This document shows positions 15,491-30,400 of a stretch of 64,000 nucleotides of DNA, piece after piece. The number at the start of each line of letters is the position of its first letter. Position 1 is the first letter of the stretch. The position numbers and the translations under genes are program-made. The stretch is from Bugula neritina (taxonomy: Eukaryota > Bryozoa > Gymnolaemata > Cheilostomatida > Bugulidae). Under the pieces are notes generated by a model that worked only from the letters and a program-made list of their open reading frames with translations, was not told where the DNA came from and did not search any database. The stretch covers positions 14,544,642 through 14,608,641 of the forward strand of contig OZ037770.1 of the NCBI GenBank assembly GCA_964035545.1. The letters are read 5' to 3'.

Positions 15491-18400
15491 ATGACTTTTC
15501 ACAGCTGTAGGAGCTGCTTTATCATTGTGATTGCCTGCTATAACTTTAGCTTGGGATTAGCCACAGCCTATGATACTTTAGCAGGGCCTGTTGATGATAT
15601 CCCGTTGAAGGAAGATAGGAGAGTTCAGTCTGGTATCTCACATTCTGTTGGTGAGATATTTGTCATGTTATATTACTTTATACTGTATTCTATTATAATT
15701 ATACTGTATTCTATTATAATTATACTGTATTCTATTATAATTATATTGTATTCTGTTATATTGTATTATATTTCATCGTATTATAGTTTGATTATATCGT
15801 ATTGTATTATATTTATATTGTATGACTTTCTATTGTATAGCATTATTTTTTATTGTATTTTATTATATTGTAATAGTTTATATTATATTATATTGTATTG
15901 TATTAAGATATGTTGTATTAAGTTATATTCTATTATATGTATTGTATATTGTGCTACATTACATTAAAACTCTTTGCTGATATAAAACTGTATTTTATAG
16001 CTATATTATATTCTTCGAGTTATTTAATTGTATTATTATCTTGCGTCAAAAGTGTTAGTATTTAGATTTAAATTGTCATTAGCTGGTAACAGAAGAAAGT
16101 AAAAGCGAAACTGCTAATTCTATTGCTTTAAGTTTAACGTAGGGCAACGTTTTCTCTTTGGCTAGCTTGACATTTTGCTGCTGTCAAATGATAATTCAAT
16201 TCGCAGGCGTATTGCATAACGCATCATATTCAATGTTTTTAGTATTGAAGTATTTTGAGGATTAATATATTTCATTAAGGATATCAAGATATTCAGTGTG
16301 TGACACAATGGCAATTAAAACTTTAAAATTTACATTGTACAGAGTCATGTGGTATAAATGATACTTGCAGGCATAGTAAATTATATTAACAGCCCATATA
16401 TATGTTACATATTATATATGTAACATATATATGTAGTATGTAAAGCATATAAGATATTGTTCTATATATTATATACATTTTATTTTTCACTTTTCTCACC
16501 TAAATTGATATATCTTTTATATCCGGGGATATATTATAACGCTGTGTATAGTAAATAAGGTATACAGTATAATTGTGCTTTCCACAACTAACTTTTAGCG
16601 TGGTTATGTGTCTGGCATAGTTTAAATATTCATAAACCTAAATATTATAACCAACTACAGGGGTTTTAATGATAATTGTTTTTTTTTTGTAAGAAGACTA
16701 TTAAATTATGACTTTCCACTAATGCAATGAGTGCATTTACTGCATTTATCTGCCTATTTGTCTCCATTGTAACAAGTTTTGCACTGGGTTTGCTATTTTG
16801 GTACATATATAAGATATTTCACGCTGATTATGTCTAGCCACTAATTAATAAAGATATAATTAACACTGTACTAATCTGCCCATAGTGGCTACTGCGTGTT
16901 TCACTTCTACCCTGTTAATCTGCCCTACAAACTCATTTTACTCCGAATAAGTGCATTCCACAAAAATATATTTTATATTTGTGTTTACGGAAAATCATCT
17001 GCATGTTTCACCTTGAGCAAGTTTAATCATCAGCCTGAAACTAACCAATAGTTCTACTGAAAACATGAAAATTCAATTTTAGCAGTTGTAAAATATTTTT
17101 CCACATTGGAATTTCAACCGCAGCCCTCCGGATTGCAAGCCATGGTGCGAACCATTACACTACAACAGTATTTGATGTGAATATAGGTACATAGAAACAA
17201 GAATTCTACTAGTTTTAGAAACTGGGCCTTAAATAAGGTTGTCTTTGCCCATAGTTGCTAAGTTCAGACAATTCTGTGTAATAACCTGCACTGTCCGTAG
17301 AAATGGTGCCAGCAAGATCACACTGATTGCAAACGCCACTCACTTTTTTGAATAACAAGATGGGGGATGCAGATAAAAAATATTTTGTTCGTTAATAGTG
17401 TAGCCAAAACCATTTCCCCCATTTTACTTTGAATGTAGGTATTTAAAAAAGTTGATAGTCACAAATGCAAGTTGCTTTGAGACGAATTTGTGTTTTTTGC
17501 AGCCAAGTTATAAATGCTGTGTCCTGTTTAATTCTTTTCAATTTTTGGAAGGGTTTTATTGTTTTGTGTTGAGGGAGTTTATCCACCCCTAGGTTGTATC
17601 CACCTCTAGGTTTCTCGTTCCAAAAAGATACACAGTGTCTTATCAGCGTAATTCACACTTTCCTGAATGGCCTCTCTGTTTGATTACTAGATTGTAATAA
17701 AACCACTTATTCACCACAAGACCTCTCCACAAAATGCTTTGGAATCTTGACTCTTTACTCACTGACAGAAGTTTAGAGGTCATTGCTATAAAATCTTCTG
17801 CAAAGGTTTTTGCACAAGTTTTGTTTAATCAAATCTAATCTCTAAAACTGAAAATTCATAGGACCAATCCTTGTAAATTTCCCATATTGTTTAAGGAATA
17901 TTCAGGAAAAGCCATAAAAATCTAAAAGTTTTGTAAAGTTAGAAGTTAGACTCAAACTTGCCCAACTTTTGAGCAATTCCAACAGCTTAGTTTCAGCTCC
18001 GTATACCTTATTTATTAGCTTTATCTGGTAGTGTTAAACAGAGTTTAGATAATATGTTAGTTGATTACATAAATACCTTTCTGATCATTAATTTTAGAGC
18101 ACCCGGTGCTAGTTGCATGCTTACTTTTTATATAGAAGTGGGATATAATTAATATATTATCTTTAAATCTTCTCAATAATAAGTTATTTATAAGCTTGAA
18201 ATAGCTACTTGATGACTAATCAGTGTTCTATGTACTTCTTTTTGGCCGTACCGAAAACTTTTTCTACACTTAATTTGCTGAAATATTTTTGAATTTCTAA
18301 ATAATCCTTATGACGCTGCCGGAATTTAGAATATCCACTTCCTATGAGATGAAACAGGAAATATGGATTTGACGTTCTGTAGATTTCAACTGAGGAAATT

Positions 18401-21400
18401 TCTTAGCCTGCTTCTCTCATGTGATTTCTCACTAATGTTTCATTGAAAATTCTTTGCCTTTCAAGTCAGTTATGTAAGTATGGTAGGTCTTGGAATAAAT
18501 GTTTTTTTTGTCGATGGGAAAGAATGGGAATTAATTGTGGGGTAATTAGAGATAGATTGTTACATAATATCATTTCCTTCTTACCAAGTTGTCTTTTTTG
18601 CAAATGTTAATTAAATTTCTAGTGAATTTTGCTCAGTTTTGCGCCACTTTTTTTAAAAAGAATTAAAATTTTATCGTACATTGCTTTTCGAGAAAGTTTT
18701 CAAGTGGAACTAGAATGCTATCAATTTTCTATAGGTATCAAATCACTTATAACATACAAAACTGATATAAATAGTAATCATTTTTTCTTCAGTTTGTTCA
18801 CAGTATTTTTATCAATAAACCAAGAATAGTTTGGGATCAATCAAATCACCTGTGAAAATTTATTCAAGTGTTGAATCACCTCAGATTTTTTTGTTAATTT
18901 CTTGGCTGACCTTTCGTTGACAGCGTTTCAAATATTGACAGCGTTTCAAAACTTGCTCTAATTCTTATAAATAGAAGACAATGCTATTTTGATGATTGCT
19001 ACTTCATGCGCCAGATGTCATGCAACTGTCAAAGGTGATTGTTGACTCTAGGTGTTTGAAAACAACCACTTTGACACCTGGCATAAGGTGCTCACTTGGT
19101 ACTACTCACTGAGTCATTCATAAAACTATCTATTTTATAGTTGATACCCAAGTGTTTACACAATAGCTGTTCAATGATAGCTAGCTCTACTACTACATCC
19201 AACTATGAATTCGTAGCCACGTTAGAAAAAGCTCACGCAAGCTCACTCACGGCCGTGTTAGAAGCATCTCAATATTTAAAAAACGGTACTAAATCTTTGT
19301 ATTTTGTTTATAATCTATAGAATTTATTAAAAATATACCATTTCACTAAAACTTTAAGTAACTTTTATTATAATTCTTGCTCAGTTTCTCTACTTAAGTA
19401 GGAGCTGTTGGCTATGCAAACATAATAGAGTAAAATGGATACATGTGTACTTTGAATACAGTTGTTTGGCACATTTACGATGGCCAATTATAACTCTGAA
19501 GTAAAATAAAAGATATGTTATATTATTTCTCAAGCATTATGTATCAATAGAACAGCTGCATTTAACCATGCCCAAGATGTAAATTAGTGCAAGTCTGGCT
19601 TTAGTTCTAAGCCTCCAGAGTAATGATGAATGTGGCATTCAACCTACTCCCCTCAATAATTAAATTTTCTAATGTTGCCTCTAGGCATACAAATTCATTC
19701 AATTAGGAAAAATAATTATTTTCAGGTAGATATTATGCCGTGCGAGATGAACAACTGGTGTTTTGCAATTACTTATACATGTGCCTGAAAAGGATAGTTG
19801 GTTTAGTTATTAAAGGTTTTTCTGCATTTTCCTTAGTTTACATCAGCTAGGGAACTTTCCATGTGGTATTTGTTATTTTTTAGGTTATAGCTTCTATTCT
19901 TATATTCAAATTTACATAATGAGCTAGAATAGAAAATATTATGCATAGACTACGGTAAACCATTTCAATTAAGATTATACCCATAGAATTATAAGTCCAG
20001 TAGCTTGATAGTTTTTAAGTTTATTAATTTTTAGGATTTCACCATTATAGTCTGCTAATTCTCTAGTCTTTGTTATGAAATTCCAATGGTTGCTCAGCCA
20101 AGAAAATGGTTCTAATTTGCATATTTCTGCAGTTAATGTGGCTAAGAAGATTTCTACTCAGACTTACTTTTGTTTCACTCAATATTGTTTACCGATAAAA
20201 AAAAGTTACTGTAACTTAAGACTACATCTCTAATAAAAAGTACAACTCCATTAAGTCCAAGTTTTAAATATGTGAACTTTGATAACTAGCCAGAGTTCAC
20301 ACATAAATTAGGGGCTACAAACTTAGTATTTTTGGCAAATGTATGCTGATTTAAATTCTTAGTGTTTTTCATGATCAGATTTTTAGAAAAAATTAAAATA
20401 ATTCAAAGATATTAGGCGTCCTAAATTTCAATTTTGTATGTTGAGTATCATTAGTGCCAAAGTTTTTGTCAAATGTAACACCATTGGGGTGATTAATGTA
20501 GGCACTTGTTTACTGACATTGCTAACAGGTGCTTGTAGTTTCTACTCTTGATGCATGAGTAGGCTGACATCTTTCAATCAGTGCCCTGTCAGTAGCGTAC
20601 TAATAAACATGTAATCTTCTTGTATATTATAGTTTGATAAAAGTCATGATTGCATTATTCCTGTTATTTTGTGAAACTATCAAGTTGAGACAAAAATGTG
20701 GCTGTTTATTTATCATCATGTTGATCTTTAAGAAATACAAAAAAGTTGAGATAATATCACAGCATTTCTGTAAGACATACATAATTGTTAGTACTTTGAG
20801 CTTAAATTATAAATTTATAAATGTAAGTATTGTAGTGTACGTAGGGAAGTGTGATTAGCATAGTGTAAGTGTCATTAGTATAGATAGCATAAATATACTC
20901 CAAATATAATTTACAAGCAGCTAGTATATAATGAATATTACATAATATTCGGGGGCTCATCAAATCTACTCTAAATGTGAAAATGAAAGCAACAAAATAA
21001 TGCCACTAAAGAAAGTAACAATATTGCACATCAAGCACTAAATGTCATACTTGAAATTGAAAAAGCATTTCTTTAAAAGGTTATGCTTGCAATAAGTTGC
21101 AGTGCATTAAGGCTGACACTATATAATATTTTTCTGCCCAACACACTTGACACCACTGATGAGTGCGCTATTGATAACTCATGCAGGTGCTCTTTTCTCT
21201 CTGCAAGTACTTGACTTCCCACTTCACCATGCATTGTGGTTCGTGCATCATGCATGCTTACCTACAATAGTAAGTATTGATAAGGCCATTAAATCTATTG
21301 CAGCGTTGAGGATTTTCAACACAGTTGAGTTCCAATCTGTTTGTAAATATTGCTTGGAGTACATAAAAATATTTAGACATCATTCATTATGTTTTAAAGG

Positions 21401-24400
21401 GACTTCTAAAGGCTGTCACTTTAAGAGCTGTTTAAGTGAAATACAGATAATATTTATTGAGGTGTTTAATGCTCGGTAGTTACTCTTTATCCTGCTACTT
21501 TTAATGAGAAAGTAATTTCTAGGTATTTTGGGAATATTTAGTTTTTATAGCTGATTATTAAGTTTTATATAATAAATTGAAATTCTGTAAAACATTAAAG
21601 CCACCACATTGCGCATTGTAGAGATATACATAACAACCTTTATTTAGGCTTTTGCTGATCCACTAACTAATATGAATATTTTGATTAATTGCATATTTTG
21701 TACCTTACTTTATAACTAATTCCTTTTTATTTTTAAAGGAAAATATTGTTACAACCATATTCTCAGCAAATTTTACCACCATTTACTAATTTCTGCTATT
21801 TGGTAATTACTGGATTATGTCTGATAGGTTAAAAATGTCAGGTTTGTGTTATAAGAAATAATAAATTATTTGTGCTTCAAATTTTGATAACCCAAACTTT
21901 TCAATGTTTTTATAAATTTTAGTTTGAGGAGCAACTAGGATGGAAGTGTTGCTAAAACAAAACTGTTATAATTTTGCATTACTCCACCTGTCTCACATTA
22001 CGTTGGGTTGAATGTCACTCCGCTGCCAACTTTTGTACCTCATTGAACAAAAATTAACACGAGAATGGAAAAAATCCAGTAACTCAAATTTTTAAGAAAA
22101 CCAATAAAATGTAACTAAAAGTTTTTAAATACTTTGAAATAAATTCGGCAACTAGTAATACTAACATTTATCTATTTTTTAGCAAACATATTTTTGTTAA
22201 AATATTGTGTTTAACAATAATTTTAACGACAGCATATTTCAAAAATCCTGCCAACCTTTTTTCTATTGTTCGAAAAACTCACTCGCCTGTGGGAGGAAGG
22301 TTTCTGAGTCACCTCACCACAGTTTGATTAATGGCTGAGATTACTGCAATTACTTTTAATTGATCAATAGTTAATCAATTATTTGAGATGAATTTGTGGT
22401 TTAAATACCTAAGAACTTGGAGGAAACGTCACTATGACAACGAAATAAATAATTAACATAATTTTGGGGATATTGTCACATTTACTACTACTTGAATTTC
22501 ACTTTCCTTTTAAAGAATGAAATTTATTTGACATCAAAGCATATGGTTTGTTTGTTTCTAGGATGTGTGTTTGGAGGCGCAAGGTACGATATAGATAGCC
22601 AATGGCATCCCATACTGGAACCTTATGGAGTCATGCATTGCTTGAAGTGTACATGTGAAGCGGTAAGATAACTTATTTTATTTAAATGCTTTCCTTTTTA
22701 TATTTCAAGCTGCCATGATTATGCCATTATCAAGAGTGAAAAATAGTGCTTTTCCTTCTTTTTTAATACAAAAAACGGGTACAAATCTAAGGTAAAGATA
22801 GTCAATAAAATAATTAATGCATTTTTGGATTTAAACTGAACCTTAAAGTAGATATTTATTTCTGTTTTTTAATTTTGTTAAATTTTAATAAATTTGTTTT
22901 TACTTTTAAGAAAAAAAGCCAGGTTTTGTAAGGATCAAGTCTTAAGTTTATAAAGGCAACTTTACATGTTCTGCAAAGAGGATATAAAAGTTTTGTCAGC
23001 TTTTATATCAACTATTATATAATAATTTTATAACAAAATGCCGTTGCATTCCACGCAAAATATAGGATCTTATGTGTGAGTTTCAACCATACTTTTGTAT
23101 ATTACTTCCAAGTCCCCTGTTCTTGTTTTAGGTATGTGTTTATTTTAGTCACATCCTAGTCACATACATGGGTTCCTTTTGGTCACACATTGGTCACATG
23201 ATTTGCTAACATCAGCTCTGGTTGTACACTGACTGTATACTGACTATATACTGACTATATACTGACTATATACTGACTACATACTGACTATATACTGACT
23301 ATATACTGACTGTATACTGACTATATACTGACTATATACTGACTGTACACTGACTATATACTGACTATATACTTACTGTATACTGACTATATACTGACTG
23401 TATACTGACTGTATACTGACTGTATACTGACTATATACTGACTATATACTGACTGTATACTGACTGTATACTGACTATATACTGACTACATACTGACTGT
23501 ATACTAACTATATACTGACTGTATACTGACTGTATACTGACTATATACTGACTATATACTTACTGTATACTGACTATATACTGACTGTATACTGACTGTA
23601 TACTGACTATATACTGACTGTATACTGACTATATACTAACTATATACTGACTGTATACTGACTGTATACTGACTATATACTGACTGTATACTGACTGTAT
23701 ACTGACTACATACTGACTGTATACTGACTATATACTGACTGTATACTGACTGTATACGGACTATATACTGACTATATACTGACTATATACTGACTGTATA
23801 CTGACTATATGCTAACATGACTTCTAGAGTATACTGTATACTATCAGGTTATCAAAAAAGGATTACTCCAACAAAGAGGTCAAGTACAATGCAGACGAAT
23901 CTCACACGAGTGCCCGGATGTTAGCGGCTGTCCGCTGACAGCCATGCTGCCTCCTAACAGCTGCTGTAAAATCTGTCCTCATCACCAGGGTCCGTATTCA
24001 CTTTGATGTCTCTTTTCTGTCTTTGCTATCTTTAGTCTGTTAGTGTGTAGAGCTCTTTGTACTTCCTGTCTAAGTGACTGAGTGATAGACATGCGTTCAG
24101 GTGGTGCTCTTCTTTAACTTATATCTATATAAATTCAAAATAAACATAGAATCATGAAAAATTATTTAAAATTGACGTTTGCCAATTAAAGGATTACATA
24201 ATCTAATTTGAAAAATAGATGAATTAACTCTTAAGTTTCATTGCTTAAGACGAAATAAAATGTGTCAATAAATAATTAAATAACATTAAAAAAATCTTTA
24301 TCTTGATAGCTTTTAGAAGTCATTATGTAATATGAAATCCTTAAAATAAACATGAAATATTACCTTTGGGTGGTGGATAGTTGCCTTTCTTGTGCTATGA

Positions 24401-27400
24401 ACTATGATTGGTGGAGGGTGTTGATCTCCTTTGTAATCTTAACAGTGATTTGGCGATTGTGTGAGCCTTTTTTGTAACTATAACTGTGATTGGTGGATGG
24501 TATCCCCCTTGCTTTCTAATGCCCTCTCTCCACTATTGCTTGTAGACGCTAACCTAACTTCCCAGGTGAATAGCTCGGCTAGGCATATCCCACCCGCTAC
24601 AAATAGCTATCAAATACAACACCAGGCCGCAGCTGCTGTACACAATAGTATAGCTTTTTCCAGTACTTCCACTCTTTCAGGTGACTCTTCTGTCTCCATC
24701 GTATACTCACAACCGTATAGTCACAACCGCATAGTCATTGTGGTTATACTCACAGTCATATACTCATTGTGATAATAACACTCTATATATGTGCTTGATC
24801 TAAATATTAACAAAACTCTACATTATCTTTTAAAAAGTAATATCAATATGTTTTAAGGATAATAATTTTTTAACATATTAAGCTTTAATAAGACTTTTAT
24901 GTTAGTGGGATTTGTTAATGTTTATTCGCTTTATTTAAGCTGTATGTTGGCTTGGTTGGTGTATATATAAACATGTATTTTTAGAATTCTCAGCATTATT
25001 GATACCGACTGAAAACTCTACAACTTATGTGATTGGTCAATCTTCTCTAACTTTGGAACAAACTAAACTTCGAATTACCATCACATTATCTAAGTAAGTA
25101 ACTAGTTAATAGTTACTAGTGACTATACATCATTCAATAGGTGCAAATATTCACCTCCTTGTGACTAGTTTTGCTACAAAAACAGGTCATTTAAAAAAAC
25201 TTTTTTTTATTTTGTAAATAGAATTTGCTAGATATACATTTATATTTGTAGCGTTCTTCCAAATCTGACCTCCATTTTAATAAAAAGGAAAAATGGAGTC
25301 ACTATTTATGAAGAAAATATTAGAAACAAGACTGAGCAGTTGGGACAAACACTCAAGGTTAGCACGGGTTACTTAGCTATATCCTAAATTCAGTAACAAA
25401 TACTTATTGCAATATATTACATGTTATATTATGGTATCATTATATTATACTACATTGCAATATATTGCATTATATTTTTTGTTATACTACAACAGTATGC
25501 ATTATGTTGTGCTATGCTAGATTATTTTAATCTTATATTGTATCGAATTGTATTTTATCATAATTTTATTATACTTAATAATGCTAAGTTTTATTTATTA
25601 TAAAGTTTTATATTAAATTATTCAGTAATACGTCATATTGCATTTAGTACCAGCAGAGTTTTGGCTCATGCTTTGATATTAGAAACGTTGAAATCAATTC
25701 AAATAAAACATTGGCATTTTCGATAAATTTAGAGCAGGTTATTTTAACATGTGTCATGTTATCAGCAAGTAGGGTGAATGGATTGCAACATTTTGGTGTA
25801 AGAATAAATTCATTGCATGTTTTCTAACTTTGCATAACAAAAGCATTTCAGTTTTTATGCTGGAAGAAGTCATGCTATTGCCAAAGGAAATTAAAATATT
25901 GCATAAAATTAGATAAGTTTTTATGCAACATTATATTTATTTTAATATAGTCTGCAGTGTTTAAAATATCTTTAATAAATTTATTTTATCTCAGTGAGTA
26001 GGATTTTACCAGATCTCACTATTTGTAATTTAGACTAATTTAAATTAAATATATTTATAACTTGCAATAAATCTATCTATAACTTGTAATAAATATATCT
26101 ATAACTTGTAATATATCTATCTATAACTTGCAATACATCTATATATAACTTGTAATAAACCTATCTATAACTTGTAATACATCTATATATAACTTGTAAT
26201 ACATCTATATATAACTTGTAATACATCTATATATAACTTGTGATAAATCTATCTATAACTTGTAATAAATATATCTATAACCTGCAATAAATCTATCTAT
26301 AACCTGCAATACATCTATCTATAACTTGCACTAAATCTATCTATAGCTGACACTGGCTGGGCTTTAGTATAATATTTATGAATGAATGATTTGTTTCCTG
26401 AGTCATGAATGACTTCCGATTATTTGATCTGAGTGGAAAGCCGAGTGTTTATAGTCTATTCAAACCTCTTTATTATGTCTAAAATTAACAATAAAACCAA
26501 GCTTCAGAATTGTGAATGTCACCATAATAACAACAATGTAACGGTAGTCACTTGTACTCAGGCTATGTGGATTACTACTGTTCCATAATAAAACCTGAGA
26601 GCTTTATTTAGGCAATGATAAAATTCATTCACAGAGTCATTTATTTGCTCTTTTCTATAGTATGACGTAGAATTTCTCTCCAAAAGTTTATTTGAAGAAT
26701 GTCAAACTGACCATGGGTGAAGGTTATTGTGAATTTTCCTATTGCCATTTAAACATGAGGCTGGCTATTGTACCAACTTATAGCTAAGGGCTAATTCATC
26801 ACAATACCATTAACAAAGTTGATTACAAAATCAAATCAATAGAGGTATAAAAAGTAATATGAAAAGGTTTTAAATTTCAGCATTCTTTGAAACCTTTCTC
26901 TTTTAATTTGCTGCACTAAAGCATTTAAATTTAAGTATAGCTAAACACAATTAAACCAAATAAAATTTCTAGGAAAATATTTTTTGTCATAAAACTTGTA
27001 GTATTTGCCTCAGCAAAGAGTCTGCAAAAGTTTAAAAGGTTTTTTAATTTTATAGACTGAGGGTAGATTAGGTAATTGGTGCAGATTTTTTATATAAATT
27101 TGATTGTTTATTGGCACTTGTAGTTCAACTACTTGATATTTTCTGCAGATATGTACCGTATGGAGAGACGTGTCCAATCACATTGAAGCTATAAAATCTA
27201 ACGAAGCGCATTTGATAATAACATCTGGACAAGCAGCTGAAAGTCTGTCAGGTTATGTGAAGGAGACAACTCCGAGAGTTTTAGGTTTGTCCTTATTTCA
27301 TAATTTTGTAGTAATAATTTACTTGGAAAAGTCACTCTGGTCTACTAAAATACTATACTATATTATTCTAAATATATTTATATATCTATATGTTTATTTT

Positions 27401-30400
27401 TATATATAGATACGTATATTATTAAATATTTTATTATATAATATTTTATTATATATTATTATCTTATTTTTATTTAATGTAATAAATAAATAACAATATT
27501 GAAATTTAGGAATTTATATGAATTTTATAATAATAGTATATATATATACATTTTATTATAACATGATATTTTACGTGCTGCATTTTTGAAAATGCTTTCA
27601 ATAAAAATTCAGCTTGCAGTGCATTGTGGGTTCTGCTGCCTCCAGGCTGTTGACTAGAAAACTTTGTTGCGTAGTCTCAGAGTTTTAGTTCCTCATTCAA
27701 TTCTGCAGAAACTTTCTCATCCATGTTGACGAACACAGAGACCAGAGGCTATGCTGCATCCTTATACATGGGAGTTGTCTTGTCTAACAATGAACTGGCA
27801 ATACGAGGTTTGGTAGTTGCTCCAAGGGCAGCCATGTCGGGTAAACATGTGGTTACCATGGAGATACTACGGGATAGAAGAGTTCTGTTTACTAAGGAGG
27901 AGATGGTGGCATTCTCTTCATACGTGAGTTTCTAATAGCATTAGATTTTCTTTAAATTTTCTCCTAAAGTTAAGAGGGTCATTTTACTTCAATTAGTACA
28001 CACTCAATATCTCAAGTTTTTAGCTATTTTGAACAATTTAGCTGCTAATTTTTTATGGTTTTTTGCTCAAAACTTCAAAACTAATAGAGTATTGAAATAG
28101 ACAACTCAATAATCAAAGTTTTACTTGATTTGCTATATTCTCTGCTATTTCTTTTAGTGAATTTGGGTATACTAACCATGATGACTTTTTCACAATGACT
28201 TTGCGCTTTGATGTTGCAGGACCCTCTCCCACTTTTTTTCTATGCATAGTTAGAATCAGCTTATAAATTTATCCCATGTAGTAATTTTTCTGAATTTAAA
28301 GCACATGCACTTTAATGTTTAGTCCTAATCTGCTGATCTTTACTAAATAAAGTGAAAATGTATATAAACATTGAAAACTAAACACAGCTTCGGTTAAGTT
28401 CATTTCCCTGATGACAATCTCAATAACCTCTATTCCTGCTCATGTTTCAGGGAAGTGAATTTCATACAAAGTGGGAGTCGTTATCAACATCTAGTTTGAA
28501 GCAGTTAGGGCGGGGTAGACTGACCACCCGACTTACTCTCTCTAATGGGATCACACTTTCGGGTTCCATTACTGTGTATCACAAGTGTGGCAGACTCAAT
28601 GCTCTGGTTACTGGACAAGACGCGGTTCCTAAGTATAGGACGTTAGGGGTGGCCAGTGCGCAGTTCAACCTTTCTCTCAATGGACAACTCAGCTACCAAG
28701 TGAGATTGTAGACTAACCATCTTACTGTAGTGTTGTGATTCCTTGTAGCCTCCATAGTGTAATGGTTAGTGTGCTAGCTTGCAATCTGGAAGTCTGTGGT
28801 TCGAGTCCCGGTTGTGGCAGTTTTTTAAATTTCCTTAGACTTATAGAAGTTGAATCATACCTTCATAATATTATAGAGAGGGTTTTTTATCGTGGAAAAT
28901 TGTCTTCTCTACTGTAAATATGATGTAGTTTATACTGTGACATATTGAATTACAGATAGAGGTGAAAGATATTGAGTCAAGGATCACAGAAATTATGATT
29001 GAAACCGACAGATCCACTCTCGCCGGAGGCACCAAAATAACTCGGCTGGTTCGAGAACTCAACGAAGCTACTATTCTGAAGGTGAGATTTGGACCCACTA
29101 CAGCCGATCTGCTGGTTTTTAGAATACTTTATGGTCATTTGCTAGAAGTTATTTTTGGAGGAAGTTTCAACTTTATTAAAACTAACCAGCTTTGTGTTTT
29201 GTACTTCATAACTGTTCTACAATGTAAGAATACATAACATATCTTGTAACAAATTATTAACAACATATTATTATTTGATTTTAATTAACACCTTTCCTAG
29301 TAATTTATTATTTGCACAATCCACTCACTGGATATTTTTCTCTCATGTGATAGAACTGATGTTTTTGATGCACATATTATTAATTAAATTAGTTTTAGCA
29401 ACATGGAAATCATCTAATAATAGTCAAGTGGCCTTTAGTTGAATTAGTTTTTAGTGGAGTAGCTGTACAATCAGATTTGCTGGCCTTATTTTTTTGCATT
29501 TTCAACTGAAAATATTTAGAAATTATATTATTATATATGTTTATACATATATAATAATTTATTATTTTATATACCTAATTACATTATAATGTATCATACT
29601 ATTTTATATATTAATATATTCTATATCAATAATTATTATTAAATTATAATTATTATTAAATTATTGATAATTAATATTTCATTTTCATTTCTCAAGGTTA
29701 AAGGTTTGTATGACAAGACAGACGGAGTGATAATACAGCAACTTCTAGAAGGAAAGTTATTTATAAATATACAGACCAGGCTGAGACTCAATAGTACTCT
29801 GAGAGGACAAATCCTATTGGTTCCTTCTGTCCAATCAAGTTAGTTGTTACAATTCAGTCTAAGTTCATTGGATTACCCAATCTCTTAAGTGTTTTTATCA
29901 CGAAAGTTTTATAATTTAATAAAAGTATTCACATTTAACAATTCTTCTGCTAATACGACTATGTTTTATGATTAAATATTATGTAATTATGTTACATAAT
30001 ATTAATATTTAATATTATGTATTTATATCACATAATATCAAATAATAATGTCATGTAACATAATTACATATTATTAAATATTATGTAATATAATTAGATG
30101 ATATTAATATTTTTAATATCTGATATAAAATATGATAATTACATAATATTAATGTTATTATTATGTAATTATATTACACATTAAAACACTGTAGCCCAGA
30201 CTCTAATGGTAGAAGGGAGGTCTGGGGTGGCCGCGCTCTCTTGGTGTGACAGCTCCAACTGTGACTTAGCCTGTGACCTTCTTGTTCCAAGAGTTGCGGT
30301 AAGAAGGGACGCCTCAACACAAGCCTTTCTTCAGTACTGGAACCAGAAGCAATTATTGGCTACTTTCACAGAAACCAACCTGGTGAATATTGTTGATGAC

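Noticed and set aside
21073-21479. Overlapping open frames on both strands in chordin intron 1
   Set aside because: No recognisable family, and a both-strand open stretch of this length is expected by chance in 64 kb.
23225-23815. CRISPR-like array
   Set aside because: Units are directly adjacent 11-mers without spacers, in a eukaryotic intron.
28748-28820. Functional tRNA gene (Cys or Ala anticodon)
   Set aside because: A and B boxes are present, but acceptor and anticodon stems have several mismatches and similar copies occur elsewhere, so a SINE-like relic is preferred.
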